A stretch of 8,799 bases of DNA from Bacteroidales bacterium (GTDB taxonomy: Bacteria; Bacteroidota; Bacteroidia; Bacteroidales; UBA10428), in the NCBI GenBank assembly GCA_003508755.1, contig DNTK01000129.1, positions 1 through 8,799 on the forward strand, given 5' to 3'. Shown in pieces: positions 6,766 through 8,799 of the stretch. The notes below the pieces were generated by a model. It saw nothing but the letters and a program-made list of their open reading frames with translations, was not told the origin of the DNA and made no database searches. Numbering within the stretch: the stretch's first letter is position 1; each line of letters opens with the position of its first letter. Both the position numbers and the translations under genes were made by a program.

Positions 6766-7401
6766 TTCGATTAACCCATCGCGCAAGGCAATCATAACCA
6801 GGCTGGCAGTGTTTCGCGCACTGGTTTTGTTTAATAAGTTTCTTCGGTGCGAATCAACTGTGTGCACACTCAGATCAATAGCATCAGCTATTTCCTGGTT
6901 CGAATGTCCCTGGCATATTAACGACAGTACTTCTTTTTCGCGATCCGATAAAACAATTTTACTTGTCTTTTTGGGTTGTTTATAAAAGTTTTTCGCCAGA
7001 AACATAAATTCCTTTGAAAAGTAGTAATCTCCGGCAACAACCGTATCAATGGCCCTTTTTATTTCCTGCTCACTGGCACCTTTAAGCATAAACGCCGAAG
7101 CACCCGCTTCCAGCATATCGTTAAAGTTATTTACTTCGTCTGATGAAGTAAGGGCAATAACAATTATATCAGGATATTTGGCCAGAACTTTCCGGGTAAG
7201 ATCAATACCACTTTCTTCAACCAGGTTAACATCCATAAAAATGATATCAGGCTCCGTTTTTCGCAATAGTTCGAAAAGTTCCTTGCCATTTTCTGCGTCG
7301 CCAATGACCTCGATATTTTCAAATCCCGAGAGAATTGCTTCCAGGCCAACTCTAAAGATCTTATGATCGTCGGTAATAATAATTTCAAGTTTGCTTTCCA
7401 T
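6751..7401 (-). CDS. NarL/LuxR-family response regulator
   Basis: This 216-residue transcription regulator has a receiver domain at 1-125: acidic pair Asp11-Asp12, phospho-acceptor Asp57 in FMDVNL, Thr85 in ALTSS and Lys107 in FMLKGAS. After a linker comes a LuxR-type helix-turn-helix at about 150-210, with LSDREKEVLSLICQG, NQEIADAIDLSVHTVDSH and a closing ALRDGLIEV. All residues needed for phosphorylation are present. It should dimerise and bind DNA when phosphorylated, most likely by the TPR kinase whose stop codon lies 2 bases upstream on the same strand. The targets cannot be read from this window. It converges with the two sister kinases, which have no regulator of their own here, so cross-talk is possible but unproven. 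Confidence 0.95.
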   Translation of the reverse strand: MESKLEIIITDDHKIFRVGLEAILSGFENIEVIGDAENGKELFELLRKTEPDIIFMDVNLVEESGIDLTRKVLAKYPDIIVIALTSSDEVNNFNDMLEAGASAFMLKGASEQEIKRAIDTVVAGDYYFSKEFMFLAKNFYKQPKKTSKIVLSDREKEVLSLICQGHSNQEIADAIDLSVHTVDSHRRNLLNKTSARNTASLVMIALRDGLIEVTDN

Positions 7402-7403
7402 AG

Positions 7404-8798
7404 TTATGATTTCATTTTATGAAGCGGAATAGAGAACCAGAATGAACTTCCTTTACCTAAAACACTATTTACACCAATTTCGCCCTGGTTTCTCTCCACA
7501 AACTCTTTACAAATGGTAAGACCTAGTCCCGAACCTTTTTCACCTTCCGTTCCTAATCGTGAAACTCCTTTTTCTACAATAAATAACTTATCGATGGTTG
7601 AAGAATCCATTCCCACACCATTGTCTTTAATGGTCATCTTTATATTATCCAGCTCCTGAACAGAGGATATTTCAATAGTGCCTTTTCGGTTTGTAAATTT
7701 AATGGCATTATTAGTGATATTTCGAATAACAATCATTATCATTGAAAAATCGGCATAGACCATATGCGAAGGGTGAACCTTCACATCCAGGTTTATTTCT
7801 TTTAGATCGGCCATATGCCTGAAAATGCCCATAGCAAAATTTACCGCTTCAACCAAAGGAAAATAATTGGGATTGAATTGAATATTGCCCAACTGGTAGC
7901 GACTCCAGCTTAGCAGATTCTCGGTAAGGTTTACCATCTCTTTTCCGGCCTGATTTAAATGCCTCAGGTATTCTTTTCGCTTATCATGGTCATGCTGATC
8001 ATACTTATCCTCCAATACATCTGCTAAGCGTAGCATGGCGTAAAGCGGATTTTTTATGTCGTGAGCAATAATGGAAAAAAGTTTGTTTTTAGATTCGTTG
8101 GATTCGTTAAGTTCCTTTTCTCGCTTAAGCAGCATCGTGTTTTTCCTGGTAAGTTGCTTATGCCTATTCTTTAACTCACGGTTGTACTCTCTGTGTTCGC
8201 GTAAATAAATAAAAAATATAATACTAAGTGCTAGAGCCAGAATTAGGGAAAGAATACTGATAAATATTATCAGCCGTTGCGATCTAATTTTTTGATGGGA
8301 TAGTAATGTATCTTTCTGAAGCGAAGCCAATTGACTTTGTTTTTTATCCAATTCAAAATAATTTTGAAAGTAGGCTTGTTTGCGTTTATAATCTTCGTTA
8401 TGAATGCTATCTTTTAATTCGGAATAATTAAGAAAATTATCCAAAGCAGCCTTGATATTACCTTTGTCTGTATTGATTTGGTAAAGTGTAAAATAATATT
8501 CCTTTAGTGATATGATGTGATTGCTGTTTTGGGCAATTGCTTTTCCTTTTTCCAGGTATTTTATAGCTTCAGCATCTTGCTTTGCAGCATGGAGCATTTT
8601 GCCTAATTCGATATAGGTTTTAGCTTTCAGGCCCGGCTGAAAATGCTTTTCTTTTTTCAATGCAATGTTATAGTATTTTCTCGAGGAATCTATTAGTTCA
8701 TTTTTAAGGTAGAGTGAACCAATATTTAATGCCACTAATCCAATCCCATATTCATTGTTATCTTTAATTACTCCTTTTAAAGCACTATTATAATAATA
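7404..8798 (-). CDS. TPR sensor histidine kinase, 5' partial
   Basis: The frame is open to the window edge, so the N terminus is missing; 464 residues are visible. A GTG at 8735 could be read as a start, but the 21 codons before it (with NSALKGV and NEYGIGL) continue the TPR pattern, so the gene begins outside the window. Counting from that GTG codon, TPR repeats fill about 1-110. A helical linker leads to a membrane span at 154-178, then a coiled coil. His225 lies in FSIIAHDIKNPLYAM. The ATPase domain has NNAIKF, a canonical G1 box DNGVGM (371-376) and G2 GEKGSGLGL (398-406). The phospho-acceptor motif is HDIKNP rather than HEINNP, so this kinase belongs to a different subfamily from the two on the + strand. 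It is evidently the partner of the LuxR-type regulator 2 bases downstream. Confidence 0.93.
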   Translation of the reverse strand, partial: YYYNSALKGVIKDNNEYGIGLVALNIGSLYLKNELIDSSRKYYNIALKKEKHFQPGLKAKTYIELGKMLHAAKQDAEAIKYLEKGKAIAQNSNHIISLKEYYFTLYQINTDKGNIKAALDNFLNYSELKDSIHNEDYKRKQAYFQNYFELDKKQSQLASLQKDTLLSHQKIRSQRLIIFISILSLILALALSIIFFIYLREHREYNRELKNRHKQLTRKNTMLLKREKELNESNESKNKLFSIIAHDIKNPLYAMLRLADVLEDKYDQHDHDKRKEYLRHLNQAGKEMVNLTENLLSWSRYQLGNIQFNPNYFPLVEAVNFAMGIFRHMADLKEINLDVKVHPSHMVYADFSMIMIVIRNITNNAIKFTNRKGTIEISSVQELDNIKMTIKDNGVGMDSSTIDKLFIVEKGVSRLGTEGEKGSGLGLTICKEFVERNQGEIGVNSVLGKGSSFWFSIPLHKMKS

Positions 8799-8799
8799 T

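Noticed and set aside
6755..7388. Frames on both strands within the response regulator gene
   Set aside because: They overlap a complete LuxR-type regulator with all its motifs and show no domain of their own.
1..8799. CRISPR arrays, tRNA or rRNA genes, insertion sequences, riboswitches
   Set aside because: I saw no regularly spaced repeats, transposase motifs, cloverleaf sequences or known aptamer patterns.

Overview
The window is AT-rich and gene-dense. It most likely comes from a member of the Bacteroidota. The reasons are two sensor kinases with periplasmic TPR repeats, SiaC/DUF1987-type proteins next to kinases, short or overlapping gene junctions, and starts without obvious Shine-Dalgarno sequences. 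This is inferred from gene content; no rRNA or tRNA is present.

Left part (1-2135, + strand): the window opens inside a gene for a fused TusA-DsrE sulfur-carrier-type protein whose visible part has no cysteine. Its end overlaps, by 10 bases, a small class I SAM-dependent methyltransferase. After about 100 bases comes a fold-type IV PLP enzyme (branched-chain aminotransferase / aminodeoxychorismate lyase superfamily).

Middle (2136-6746, + strand): a 280-base spacer leads into a run of five genes, probably one signalling locus. First is a 44-codon gene for a tiny exported peptide with a CxxxC pair. Its stop codon directly abuts the start of a SiaC-family protein, which is followed by a second, more divergent SiaC-like protein. 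Then come two sister histidine kinases. One has a signal peptide, TPR sensor and single membrane span; the other has a multi-span membrane sensor. Their C-terminal 243 residues align without a gap at about 62% identity (hand count), so this is a tandem duplication with different sensors. No SiaB-type kinase, PP2C phosphatase or response regulator lies in this run.

Right part (6751-8799, - strand): a classical pair converges on the kinases. A TPR histidine kinase, cut by the window edge, lies 2 bases upstream of a NarL/LuxR-type response regulator. The convergent stop codons are only 4 bases apart and lie in an imperfect inverted repeat.

Working model (inference): the right-hand pair is an ordinary TPR-kinase/LuxR-regulator system. 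The middle locus would be a separate input module in which an exported peptide, two SiaC-type switch proteins and two orphan kinases act together, with a phosphorelay target elsewhere or shared with the neighbouring regulator.
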